From assembly GCA_020881915.1 (NCBI GenBank), contig JAJFPB010000007.1, positions 1,550,001-1,614,000 of the forward strand: a DNA stretch of 64,000 bases, written 5' to 3'. The DNA is from Paramyrothecium sp. XJ0827. Taxonomy: Eukaryota > Ascomycota > Sordariomycetes > Hypocreales > Stachybotryaceae. Made by a program: the position numbers and the translations under genes. The number at the start of each line of letters is the position of its first letter. Position 1 is the first letter of the stretch. Below, piece by piece: positions 33,207 to 44,422 of this stretch. Under the pieces are notes generated by a model. It saw only the letters and a list, made by a program, of their open reading frames with translations, was not told the DNA's origin and ran no database searches.

Positions 33207-34270
33207 ATGTCTTCCCAGCAGGATGACAATGCCTTAGATGCGGCCTCTCTTTTCCGAGTTGAAGGCCTCGTAGCATTAGTCACTGGTGGTGGCACGGGTA
33301 TGTCAGAAGCCGCTTTGGGAGGCTACTCTTTCGTCGAATCACGCTAATTAACGTTCTTGTAGGCATTGGCCTGATGCTGGCAAAAGCATTGGCCAAGAAT
33401 GGCGCTGCCAAGGTGTACATCGCCGGCAGACGGCTTGAGGTGCTACAGGCGGCTGCGTCTTCGGTAGGACCCAACGTCATCCCCATCCAGTGCGATGTGA
33501 CGTCCAAGGAGAGCCTCACCGGCGCTGTCAGGCACATCGAGCAAGACGCTGGTTACCTGAACCTCTTGGTCTGCAACTCAGGCATTGGGGGGCCCCAGGT
33601 CGCTCCCATCAAGCCCGAGACTACTCTGGAGGAGTGGGCAGACTCCAACTTCGCGCTTGAGATGAATGACTACGTCAATACCTTTACGGTCAACAGTGCC
33701 TCGGTCTGGTTCACGTGCATGGCCTTCCTGAAGCTGCTGGACAAGGGCAACAAGAAGGGTAACCTGCAGCAGACTTCTCAGATTGTTGTGACGAGCTCGA
33801 TTGCTGCCTTCAACAAGAAGGCTCCTGGGGGCTGGCCGTACGGTCAGTCCAAGGCGGCAGCCACCATGGCGGTCAAGCAGCTCGCTGTGGCCCTGCCGCA
33901 ATGGAATATTCGGTAAGTTGTCGTTTCTAGGAACCCTGCGTGAGATGCTGACAGCCAATTCCTCTTAGGGCCAACTGTATCGCCCCTGGATGTAAGTCAC
34001 ACAGACCGCGCCCACTATGGCCTTTATAGTTAATGATTGCCTCTAGTATTCCCCAGCGAGATGTCCGAACCCATTGTCAAATTATTCGCCGGTGACTCGG
34101 GCGAACCAGGTGCTCTTCCAGCAGAGATGGTGCCGATCCGCCGCATGGGCGACGAGAAGGACATGGGGGGGACGATGCTGTACCTGGCTTCGCGAGCTGG
34201 TGCATACTGCAACGGAGCCGTGATTCTGGTCGATGGAGGGCGGCTGGGCAATTTTCCCGCAGCAATTTGA
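33207..34270 (+). CDS. Short-chain dehydrogenase/reductase with a micro-exon
   Basis: Exons are 33207..33297, 33363..33912, 33969..33991 (23 nt) and 34047..34270 (295 residues). Donors are GTATGT, GTAAGT and GTAAGT. The 23-nt exon encodes RANCIAPG, and the next exon begins with FPSEM, restoring the common IAPGLFPSEM motif of this SDR group. TGGGTGIG is at 26-33, CNSG (in place of the usual NNAG) at 101-104, and the catalytic Ser175/176, Tyr190 and Lys194 are present (YGQSK). The C-terminal GAVILVDGGR is the usual SDR end. Substrate unknown; the group is often annotated as rhamnolipid-biosynthesis 3-oxoacyl-ACP reductase-like, without proof of role in fungi. Confidence 0.92.
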
Positions 34271-36014
34271 TGTTCCCGCAATTGCCAACCACCCTCGCGG
34301 AAATAAGGAATCAGAGGAAAGAGATATCGGTTATATCATAATATTAAGGCTATCTCGGCTACCAAAAAGCAATTTCGTCAACGAATCTGTGAACCTGGAT
34401 TTACGATCGGTGATCGGTTGTTGGCTCGGAATACGAGCTCCGTGGTCGGCGCCCGCCAGCGCGAGTCCCGGGGGACAGGGGCGCCGGAAAAGCACACACC
34501 AATCGACGCAATGGTGGGACCCTGAACTATTTTGAGGTATTATCTGCAAACAGGGTGCTGTATTGCATCAGATATGAGCTTCGGAGTTGAGTGGATTGTT
34601 TGTATTTCTCTCATGTCGAACCGGCCAAGCGATGGTAGCCGTGGATTACCGTCCCGGATATCCAAGCGCGACGAAGTCGGAGGCTGAAGGATCATGCAAG
34701 ATCACGGAACATGACCCTGTCATTACGATTGGGCCTCTTTTGGGATGGAGCTCTACACAGATGGTAGAGTACCATAGTATGTTAGTCTACGCCAAGCAAA
34801 CCCTGCGGCATCAGAGGGCCGTGTCCTCCAGTAAAGGGCTCGACTTGTCACTCAGACTGTCGCAATCTCACTTTCTTACCTACAAACAAGGACAATCCTC
34901 AGCTTGCCCTGAGACTTGGAGATGGATAATCCACATCTAATACATGCCTGCCGAACACAAGCCGTTTCACTGAGTTCAACATAGTACGGCAAGCGCGGCG
35001 GACCCGATTATGTGCTGCGAAACATCCATTGCTCAGAGACGCCGGGAGCTCCACTCGCGGCCCGGCTTGAGACAGCCGGGGGCCCGGACGCTCGGACCAA
35101 TCCCGGGGTTGCGGGCGCGGTGCATGGAGGGAGGGTTTCCATGTTCCTTTTCAAACAAATTCCGTCATAGGGTGAGGACGGCACTTGGGAGCTCAAGGTA
35201 ACCTTGCCGCATGCGGATCGTCTCGACCGGACCGACTCAACCATTCTGCGCAATGCATCCATTCCAACGAGGAAGGAATGCATTTAGATTACAGCATTGA
35301 TGGTGTGAAGGGCTGCAGCGCGCGCCCGATTCTGTTACGGTTCCTCCCGAGACGTCATTTTAAGTTTGCTACCCAAGGCGCGGAGCGACTACCGAGACGA
35401 CCCGATGATCCTATCAGGGCGATTACGAAAGGAGCAGTTGATTGAGGGGGTGAGGACGTTTTTGGAGAGCTAAGCCATTCCATTTCCTGCTGGGGATGGG
35501 TTGAATGGGTTGAATGGGTTGAATGGTTGGATGATTGTCTCGCCTACCGACCCTTGCCAGACTTTCACAATGCTCTTTCACATGTTGTGGAGGAATCCAG
35601 CTCTAAACTCTGACCTTGTTATTTTCCCATCATGCACGTCGGGGTTTCGAGCTGTGGCTCCAGGGGGACGGGCCCCCAACTGGTGAGGGTCGTTTCGTGC
35701 CTTGTCAGCGCTCAAACATGGCCGGAAACCTGATTCTAGCTTTGCGACCAGACTGCGCCACCTGCGCGATGTCGTAACGGGGATACCGTCCATCCGCCCG
35801 CAAGTGAAGTGAGACGCTGTATGTAGGTGACCGTTTGGCTCTCACCCAGCATGACCAAAACGGAGTATGCGCATATTGATAGTGTGCCGCGTTTTGGTGC
35901 ACTGCGCTACCTACGTAGTGGTTTGGTTCATCCCCACCTTACCCTGGGTTCAATGCAATGCTGTCATAGCTTTCCTCCAAGGGTCAGCGCCCAGAACAAC
36001 AACCCCAACCTTGT

Positions 36015-36056
36015 AGGTAAGGTAAGGCAAAGCCAGGCAAGGCAAGGTAAGGTAAG
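36015..36056. repeat. GGTAAGG/GGCAAGG pentamer array
   Basis: About 42 bases of imperfect GTAAG and GCAAG units. Confidence 0.75.
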
Positions 36057-36545
36057 CTATCTACCGTAAAGGGCTGCGGGCAACAGAGGTGTCTTTTGCT
36101 CCCCGTGACCGGACTTTTCTTGTACCGCCGGGCTTTGCTTATACCGCCGATGGACGGGCGCACGGTGAGGCACCTACCAGTAGCGGACAGTACCGTTGTT
36201 GAGCTTCCTCGGTGGAAAATAAGCACACTGCGAATTAAGCCTCTCCGGACATAGCAGTTCACAACGCCTTCTGCCTGTCAAAATTGAAAGGGAAAAAAAG
36301 GCCGCACAACAAGCAAACGTAACACCCTGTAAGCAGATTCCCACAGAGGAACAAGGTGCCTGCCGCCCCCATCGCCTTGCGCGGCGGGCGATTTGGTGGT
36401 TTGTAGAGCTACATGGCCTGGCAATACAACAATGACACAAGCCATTTGCACAAACCCCGCAGTTGAACGGACCAACGGGCTGGCGTGCGCCAATCTTCCT
36501 CTAGGCCCAGTCCGTTTCACCAGCGCCCATCGACCCGATACCTAG

Positions 36546-36590
36546 ACCTTACATGACCTTACCTTACCTTACCTTACCTTACCACCTTAC
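36546..36590. repeat. (ACCTT)n microsatellite
   Basis: Five perfect ACCTT units at 36556-36580 with degenerate units on each side. Confidence 0.9.
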
Positions 36591-37321
36591 CCGAACCTGA
36601 ATGCTTGAGTTGAGGTACGCGCGCCCAGAGCTGCGACGGCACTTGTCATGGAGGGTAGCGAGTGGATGGCAGCCCTCCGTGGCGCTCCCTCACCACCAAG
36701 CATTGCCTGGGTGCGGTAGCAACTACCTCATAGCGTCCAGAGCGTCGCGTGCCTAGTTGTTTCGTCCCTCTTGTACCGTATCTTGTTTTCGTCTCGTCCC
36801 TGTCCTGAGGTAAGATTCCGTTGTAATCGTCGTGCTCGTGCCTGGTCGTCAATCCCCATAAAGCTGCCCCCGGACAACTCCGGTCTTGTGTTTTCTCTCG
36901 TTGTCCGGTTTTCTCTCGCCATAAAAGCCCAACAACTCGTCTACCTACCTACATCATCACTATCCCACACATTCTCTCAACGTCTCGCACGCCTAGCCTT
37001 CCCGACACACCGGGGCTCAATCCCGAGGCTCCTGCGACCCCCTCCCATTGGCACGTTGATCAACTTGTACCGGTACACCTACCACCATCCTCTCATTAGC
37101 TGGAAGTCGTATACCCAGTCCAGGTCACCTGCATTCCTGAATTGCCTTTGGCTTTAAGAGGACCGTCTCACCATTGTCCAAGCCCAGTTGTACAATAGAC
37201 AAGTCCTCTCGACCCCGCAAGCACCCCTCTCTCTCTTCCAGCTCAACCCCGCCGATTCTCCTCGCAAACACCGAGGATAATCGTCTCTTCTTCATTCACA
37301 CACAAAGGCGTTGATCATCGT

Positions 37322-37766
37322 GTAAGTTAGTCCCCTTTTGCTCTTCGTTTTCCTGTCGCCGTCCTGCCAGGCACGTTGCAACCCCCGGGCTCTCTGGCAG
37401 TTTTTCCACCAATCTCCGCGGGCCTGCGGAGTCCCAAGCATGCTCAATTCGGTTGCCAGAGTCGCTCCCTGCACTTCCCGAGACTGGGTCCACACGCGAC
37501 GTCCAAGCTACCCTTCAGCTCGGATTTCTCTACCGAGGAAGCTCAAGATTTCCGGATGCTGTCGGGCGGGTCTGTGTAAGGCAGATATCCGAGCTTCGGC
37601 TGTCCAACAACCAATCCTTCGTAGCCTATTGAGAGTTGGCCATGATGCCGCATTTCCTCATATATATGCGCCTTCCCAGCACAAGCATGACACTTGGGGA
37701 TCAGTTCACTGACGAGCATCCAGCTATACCTATTAGTCCGTTAACTCCTCCGTCTCGAACGCCTAG
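37322..37766 (+). other. Possible 5' UTR intron of the carrier gene
   Basis: A consensus GTAAGT donor at 37322 follows the C+T-rich leader. A TTAAC branch-like site at 37741 and a TAG acceptor ending at 37766 lie just before the start codon at 37841. Not confirmed by any coding constraint. Confidence 0.3.
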
Positions 37767-37840
37767 AAGCTTCAACTAGGTCGAGCTCAAGAGAGGACCA
37801 CTCCAAAACATACACACCTTCATCTTCCCCACTCAACAAA

Positions 37841-38896
37841 ATGACGTCCGGCAGCTTGAAGCAAGCAGCTGAATCAGCTCGCGCAAGGACGAGCGAGGTC
37901 GTCGGGAGGGCCAGAAACGATTCTGCAGGCATAGTATCCGATGTACTCCACGCCCCCGCCATGCGTGCTGCCTTACCGTTCATCAACGGAGGCATCAGCG
38001 GCATGGTCGCCACCAGCGTCATCCAGCCTGTGGACATGATCAAGGTCCGCATCCAGCTCGCTGGCGAGGGTACGGCTAGCGGACCCAAGGCCACGCCGTT
38101 GTCAGTCACACGTCAGATCATCGCCAGCGGAAAGGTCCTTGACCTTTACACCGGCCTCTCGGCGGGTCTCCTGCGACAAGCGGTGTACACAACTGCCCGC
38201 CTGGGCTTCTTCGACACCTTCATGGGCTCGCTCGCCACGCGCGCCAAGGAACAAGGCAGGCAAGTGGGCTTTGCCGAACGCGCCACGGCCGGCTTGACAG
38301 CGGGTGGTCTCGCTGCCATGCTTGGCAATCCCGCGGATCTCGCCCTCATCCGAATGCAGAGCGATGGCTTGAAGCCACTAGCCGAGAGGAAGAACTACAA
38401 GTCCGTCATCGATGCACTGACATCGATTGCCAAGAGCGAAGGAATCGGCGCCCTCTGGGCTGGAGCTGCACCAACCGTCGTCCGAGCCATGGCTCTCAAT
38501 TTTGGACAGCTCGCCTTCTTCAGCGAGGCTAAGGTCCAGCTCAAGAAGAACACGGACCTGTCCGCCCGTGCCCAGACCCTGACTGCCAGTGCCATCGCTG
38601 GTTTCTTTGCTAGCTTCTTCAGTCTGCCCTTTGACTTCGTCAAGACGCGACTGCAGAAGCAGTCAAAGGGACCCGATGGCAAGCTACCCTACAAGGGCAT
38701 GGCCGATTGCTTCGTCAAGGTGACCAAGCAGGAGGGCATCATGAGGTTCTACCGCGGATTCGGCACCTATTACGTGCGCATCGCACCTCATGCGTAAGTC
38801 AACCTTTGGAATGACCTCAAGCTGAATAATGCTGACCAAGACCATAGCATGGTTACCCTGATTGTTGCCGACTACTTGGGTTGGCTAACAAAGTAA
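37841..38896 (+). CDS. Mitochondrial 2-oxoglutarate/malate carrier
   Basis: Exons are 37841..38793 and 38848..38896 (333 residues; GTAAGT donor, CTGAC branch, CATAG acceptor; the short last exon encodes MVTLIVADYLGWLTK). Three mitochondrial-carrier signatures mark the three repeats: PVDMIKVR, PADLALIR and PFDFVKTR, each preceding a matrix loop, with six predicted helices from about residue 45. The N-terminal 40 residues are a soluble extension seen in fungal oxoglutarate carriers. RLGFFDTFMG, GNPADLALIRMQSDG and NFGQLAFFSEAK match the oxoglutarate/dicarboxylate group. It exchanges 2-oxoglutarate for malate across the inner membrane and serves the malate-aspartate shuttle and nitrogen assimilation. 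Confidence 0.94.
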
Positions 38897-39287
38897 GCGA
38901 AGGACTGTCTCGTCAATGTTCCAACGGCGTTTCGGGTATGATTTCATTTGTTCCGGTGCTGGTAGGATACCATGGCAACGAGAAGGCGTCCTGCATGGAT
39001 GGACTCGGTCCTGTCATTTTGGGGTTTGTGAATCGTTCAGATAGGAGTCAATACAGATTTCAACCGTTTAATGCACTGCAGATCAACGTCTGCCCATTAT
39101 CAAGGAAGACAAATGTAGCGGGAAAAAAGATGCGGCCACCATTGCATGATGGGCCGCGGCATGCATGTTGGCAAATCACGTGTGGATATCCAGATGCCCT
39201 TGACGAAACTCCACTCCACCGAGCATGGGCGTAAAAACTCGTGGCTGTCCCGAGCCGTCGGAACTTACGAATGCCAAAAAGAAAGTG
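38897..39287. other. Intergenic, carrier to tRNA-His
   Basis: About 390 bases: 3' UTR of the carrier gene and the terminator of tRNA-His. No gene seen. Confidence 0.55.
39276..39280 (-). terminator. RNA polymerase III terminator of tRNA-His
   Basis: Five A on the + strand read as TTTTT on the tRNA strand, 8 bases after the mature 3' end. Confidence 0.75.
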
Positions 39288-39377
39288 TGCCCAGACTGAG
39301 ATTCGAACTCAGGTTTCTGCGGAACTCAGATATGAAGAACCACAACACAGTGTCCTAACCAACTAGACGATCTGAGC
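39288..39377 (-). tRNA. tRNA-His (anticodon GTG) with a 17-nt intron
   Basis: On the reverse strand the acceptor stem GCTCAGA pairs with TCTGGGC, followed by discriminator A at 39288. The D-arm starts GTCTAGTTGGTTAGGAC (A box), the anticodon stem is CTGTG/CGCAG, and the T-arm is CTGAG-TTCGAAT-CTCAG (B box). Twenty-four bases lie between the anticodon-stem strands; the loop begins TTGTGG, so the anticodon is GTG and a 17-nt intron (about 39339..39323) follows position 37. The fold is complete and a T-run follows, so the gene should be active. Confidence 0.9.
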
Positions 39378-39824
39378 GACTGGCTTGTGAGGCCGATGAC
39401 TAACAGGAGAAGCACAACCCACAGATGAAGCTTCCTCATCCTGTCGGCTGAAGCGAAACCCACTTTGAACTTGCGCCATGTGCCTCTCCATGGGTACCTA
39501 CTGCCAGGCATGTCGACTAATAGAATTCAAAATTGCCAACTTGCGGCGTTTCTAGAGCTATCCACTTGACTGCTGCGACCATTTGTGTAAGTCGTTCTAC
39601 AGCACATCATGGGCAGCTAACAAGGCTTCCCAAAACGGATTAGACCAGGTTGAGCACTCAAGAGCAATCTGGCACGTGTCACGTGAATTCGTGACATCGA
39701 AGCCAAGTTCGCGTGGATACGAGACGCCAGCCCAGCAAGCTATGACGTCCTCGGCTCACGGCCCACTCGCAAAATCGGTTGTTACTCACACACCTCTTCA
39801 ACCGTCGCAAGCAAATATGTGACT
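39378..39824. other. Intergenic, tRNA-His to RAD4
   Basis: About 450 bases upstream of RAD4, ending in a start-stop ATGTGA (39817-39822) just before the RAD4 ATG. No other gene. Confidence 0.55.
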
Positions 39825-42340
39825 ATGGTTGGCAGAAAACGCAATGCCGCTCAGATGACCAGACGTCGTAATGTGAACGGCTCAAATGAAGACGGGCCCG
39901 ACATCTACTCGCAACTACTAGCAGAGGCTGGCGTTACCCAATCCAGAAGTAGAGATGCATCAGAGCGACCGTTGAAGCGTAGGCGGCCTGCGTCTAGTCG
40001 CGAGGGAAAGCAAGCGGCAGCTTCGGAGTCTGCACCTTCGCAGTCTGCTGACGCCAACTTTGAAGCATGGCTAAATGCTAGTGAAGAGCATGGCAGTGAC
40101 GATGACGATGATCTTGAAATGCAAGATGTTACGATACCAACTCCGACGTTGCAGACGATGGAAAGGGACTCAGAAGATGAGTATGACGACGAAGATGAGG
40201 AAATGCAGTTTGAGGACGTCGACTTTGGTGTCCTCGACAACTCTGGCTCGAATGAGACCGCGTCTAAGAACCTGGAGCTCAACTTGACTGCACAGCGATC
40301 GGCTTCCATGCCTCAAAAGGGCAACATCGACAGGCGCAAACCCATTACCAAAGATGAAAGGGAGCGGCGCATTGAAATCCACAAGGTTCACCTGCTTTCC
40401 CTGCTCTCTCACGTAGCACGGCGCAACCATTGGTGCAATGATGCCAAAGTCCAGAATTTGGTGCGACCGCTCTTGACGGACAAGGTAGTGAAGTCACTCA
40501 ACCCAGGCTCCAACCTGCCGCAGTTGGGACGGAACGAAAGCCTCAAGGTCGGTCTGCAACAAGCTGGCGTAATGTGGAGGATCAAGTACAAGATCACAGA
40601 GAGGGGCTTACGAAGGTCGCTATGGGCGGATAATATCGAACATCTGCAGCATGTACGTACACCGTCGCAATGCGCTGCAGCGCTGGCTAATAGAGCACAC
40701 AGTATGAGCTTCCTAGGGACATGGAGTCATGTTTAGATCGCAGCGATTTCCAGAAAGCAGCGAAGACGCTACAAGGTTCTCGTGACATTGGTGCCCAGTT
40801 ATATTGTGCATTAATGAGAAGTGCTGGCGTTCGTGCTCGGCTCGTGTGTTCTCTCCAGCCATTATCGTTTAATGCGGCAGGTCCTAGCCTTCCCAAGCCA
40901 AAGGAGAGAACAACTTCCGCGAAGTCATCCGTTACGCCAGAGAAAACGAGAAAAGACGGCAGTGCTAGTGGGGAAACGGCCGTGGCCCCAGCCTCGGGTG
41001 TGCGGCGTAGGTTAGGGCATCCGAATGCAGCTGCCTACAACTTTGAACCGCCCACATCGCCTGCCAGACCTCGTCCGACTTTCGATGCCCCTGCCGATCT
41101 GCAGGAGTCAACATACCCGATATACTGGGTCGAGGTTTTCAACCAGGCCTATCAAGAATGGCAGCCTGCGGACCCAGTGGTTACACATACGTTCTGGAAG
41201 CCGAAAGCTCTCGAGCCTCCGATAACAGACAAGCAGAACTGCATGTGCTACGTTGTTGCCTTTGAGGCGGACGGCACCGCCAAAGACGTCACACGGAGGT
41301 ATGCCAAGGCCTATACAGCAAAGACACGGAAACTGAGGGTCGAGAGCACTTCTACGGAAGGCGGAAAGTGGTGGCGCAAGGTTATGAAACTCTACAAGTC
41401 GCGGTTTGCGGACGACGACGATCAGATCGAGGATATCGAGCTCGCTGGGCGAGAGGCGAGAGAACCGATGCCGCGAAATGTGCAAGACTTCAAAGACCAT
41501 CCTATTTATGCGTTGGAGCGTCACTTGCGCCGCCACGAGGTTCTGATTCCCGATGCGACGCCCGCGGGCACTGTGGCTGCAGGGAACCGTGGTCCTTTGG
41601 AAAAGGTCTACCGTCGGAGAGACGTTCGTATCGCGAGGACAGTCGATAAATGGTACCGTTTGGGACGGTTGGTAAAGCCTAACGAGATACCAGCCAAATG
41701 GCTTCCTAAAAAGGCTCCTAACAAGAAGGGAAGATTTGGCGGCGATGAAGATGAAGATGACGATGCTCGGGGTGATGCTGGAACACCAATCTACACCTTG
41801 GACCAAACAGAGCTCTATCAACCGCCCCCTGTCCGCAACGGACGTGTGCCGAAGAACAAATTTGGCAACATCGATGTGTACGTACCAAGCATGGTTCCTT
41901 CAGGAGCAGTACACATCGTCCACGAATACGCAAGTCGAGCAGCAGTCACCTTGGGAGTTGATTACGCACCCGCGCTTACGGGGTTTGAGTTCCGAGGGAA
42001 GCACGGTACGGCCGTGCTCAAGGGAATTGTTGTCGCGAAGGAGTACGAAGAGGGTATCTGGGCGGTCATCGATGCCCTGGGTAACGAAGAGCAAGAACTT
42101 GAGAACGAGCGGAGGAAGGCAGTGGCGCTCAAGGCATGGCGCAAGTTCCTGATGGGTCTACGGATCCGGGAAAGAATATGGAGCGGTGTGGATGTGAAGG
42201 AGAGGGAGGAAGCAGAAAGGGGGGCGGAGCTTGACGCGGCAATGGAGGACGCCCCGAGCGATGTGACAGAGGAGTACGATATGGTAGACGAGGATGACGA
42301 AGGCGAAGGCGGAGGCGGAGGTGGCTTCCTGGTTGATTGA
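39825..42340 (+). CDS. RAD4: XPC/Rad4 DNA damage recognition protein
   Basis: Rad4/XPC binds distorted DNA and starts global-genome nucleotide excision repair, with Rad23 as partner. Exons are 39825..40652 and 40703..42340 (821 residues; GTACGT donor, CACAG acceptor, 50-nt intron). The N-terminus is basic then acidic and disordered (1-165). The transglutaminase-like fold follows (about 180-480), with HLLSLLSHVARRNHWCND, GAQLYCALMRSAGVRARLV and YPIYWVEVFNQAYQEWQPADP. The beta-hairpin domains BHD1-3 come next (about 535-735): HPIYALERHLRRHEVL, KVYRRRDVRIARTVDKWYR and NKFGNIDVYVPSMVPSGAVH, then GFEFRGKHGTAVLKGIVV. The tail is acidic with six glycines. ATG at 39825 was chosen over the in-frame GTG at 39819. 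Confidence 0.95.
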
Positions 42341-44422
42341 TGTTCCTATCTTATTACGGACTGCACAGCCTCCTTGCAAGATTGAACCGATCAAACAAGA
42401 GGATTTTGGATATGGAACTAGGGTGTACAAGGTGCTCGTTAGCATATTCATCAAAAGATGGATCAGTTGTCACGACATCAAGAGATTTTGTTTTTTTAAA
42501 AATAAAAAATAAATTAAAAAAGGAAGGGAAAAACTCTATGATACGACTCGGCAGCCTAACCGGCTATCAACTCATGCGCACTGTATAATGAAGCCCAGCT
42601 AGATTGTAAGATCAGAGTGCCTTGCCCGAGAAAGCCATTCTTATCGAAGCCATGGCACATAACTGAATCCCACCTTTGATACTTACATTGTAGGATAGTG
42701 TAATTATTGCATTTCAATGGGCAGTTTTCTACCAAGCAGACGTCTACCACGCCCGTGTTTTCAGGCTGGAAAGCATCAACATGAGGCCCATGTTTGTCCA
42801 GGTAAGGATCTTACATCCGAACATTGGTAAATAATCTTACATGCGTGCGTGAGACGTCACAGCCCGGGCGGAAATTGCACAATGAACAAAACAGCCACTA
42901 TGCGATTATGTACACTGGAGGGGCTGTGTTGGCGGGGGGGACGTGCCAAGAGACCCACGTGCTTGGAGAGAGAGGATACGCACGCACGCCTTTGAATTCT
43001 AGCGGCGGTACCATTTTTCCTCCTTGGTAGTCTCGGCATTGAAGTTAAGCGAAGGATTACGGAATAGAAAAGTGTCCGAACTCCGAGGCTTCGAGAGGCG
43101 GTGGTCCCAAAATGGAAAAAAGAGAGGGACCAACTACAGTAGTGCGAGAATGTGCTCAAGATCTTGGGAGGAAAAGCAAGATGGTCATGAAGGCCTCGAT
43201 TGCCAGCCGAAGTTCAGTCTCAACGCATCTCTGGAAGCACTAGTTGAAAGGCTTGGCAGTCAGTTGGAAGGTAGGGAAGAAAAGGGAGTAAGCCACCAAG
43301 ATACAGAATACATGCAGGAAGTAAGCGGTTGACGAATTCCGTAGCAAGCCACGATCCTGTGCCGTGCTGATTTTGGCCCCTGCGTGAACATTGTATGAAC
43401 CGTATGAACTGTACTTGAGCCCATGAGAGAAGTGCAAGGTAGGTGAGGTACCAATAGAGAGGCAACAACAGGGCTGAGGTCGGTTTTAAGGTAGGACCTA
43501 AGAGATCGGATAGGGTACCCAGGAGTCGGAATGGCGGAGCAACTGAAGTGCGCCTGTCCGACAACCCAAATCATGGCGACCCTGCAGTTCGACACAAGCT
43601 GTCGAGTAAGTTGCCTTAGTTTGCGGACCGGAAGCGAGCAATACGCGAGGAACCGCTTACGTGTGCCCCTGCTAAACTCCCCAATTCCCTCCCGGAAATG
43701 GATGATGCATCGTGCCGTCGAACCCCACCGCATCGGCCCAGTCACGACAGCGCGCCAAGGCATGCCCAGCGTGGTGCGACTCGACCTGCGTGCCCTTTTG
43801 CGACCACCACCGCGCGGCACAGCCTTCTTGGCCCCGGGCCAAAGCTCCCCCAATTCCCACCGCCCGACCTTCTTGGACCATTCGCAGCCCCAGCCCAGCC
43901 CGGCGAGAAATGGGGACGCGGAGCAGCTTGGGGCCGCTCGACCCTGGCGCTGCGAATCCCGCTGTACCTTGGCGAGCTTGGTTGCCGTTTTGGGTCCAGA
44001 CGACCCCCAGGCTAACGTAGTATTTGATATCTGCTCCATAATCCTCCACCCTTCCCTTCCCCGTCCGTACATATTTGCTCGATAACTTCCCCGGGGGATC
44101 GTTTTGAACATTGTCTTTCCTTTCTGTGCCATTCGTGTTCAAACGAAGTGTTCTGTCCGACCTGCTGTCGATCCTTCTCGGTAATTCGCAACAACCTAAA
44201 ACCGCCTCAATCGTACAGGTGCTCCAGACAAAACACCCTCGCGAACCCGCCCTTTCTTTCGACGACCGATCTCACGAACCCGGACGCTTTCAACCTGCGA
44301 CAGGCTTCGGGAAATAGGATACCGCCCGCGCACGAGCGCAACGGCGCGCCAACTTCCTCGCCGCGTGGCGCCTGACGAACGGCCGGCGTAGCGCTGCGAA
44401 ACAACGCCACCAACCGCCCGCC
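42341..44422. other. 2.1 kb upstream of the ABCA transporter, no gene recognised
   Basis: A poly-T/poly-A tract at about 42488-42522 follows RAD4. The rest includes a C+T-rich leader from about 43690 to the ATG at 44423, probably the promoter and a long 5' UTR. Reading frames on both strands overlap each other here and have no protein-like composition. Confidence 0.5.

Larger units (their letters stand above)
34271..37840. other. 3.6 kb stretch without a recognisable gene
   Basis: No reading frame here looks protein-coding. It contains three GGGTTGAAT units at 35498-35524, GGTAAGG/GGCAAGG pentamers at 36015-36056 and an (ACCTT)n tract at 36546-36590. From about 36890 the sequence becomes C+T-rich, as in a promoter or 5' UTR. 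A GTAAGT donor at 37322 and a TTAAC...TAG acceptor ending at 37766 could define a 5' UTR intron of the carrier gene. Confidence 0.5.

Noticed and set aside
37338..37712. A 124-codon frame upstream of the carrier gene
   Set aside because: It begins at a non-ATG codon and lies within the C+T-rich leader and possible 5' UTR intron.
43260..44132. A 290-codon frame on the reverse strand upstream of the ABCA transporter
   Set aside because: It overlaps a comparably open frame on the other strand, has no domain or protein-like hydrophobic pattern, and covers the expected promoter and 5' UTR of the transporter gene.
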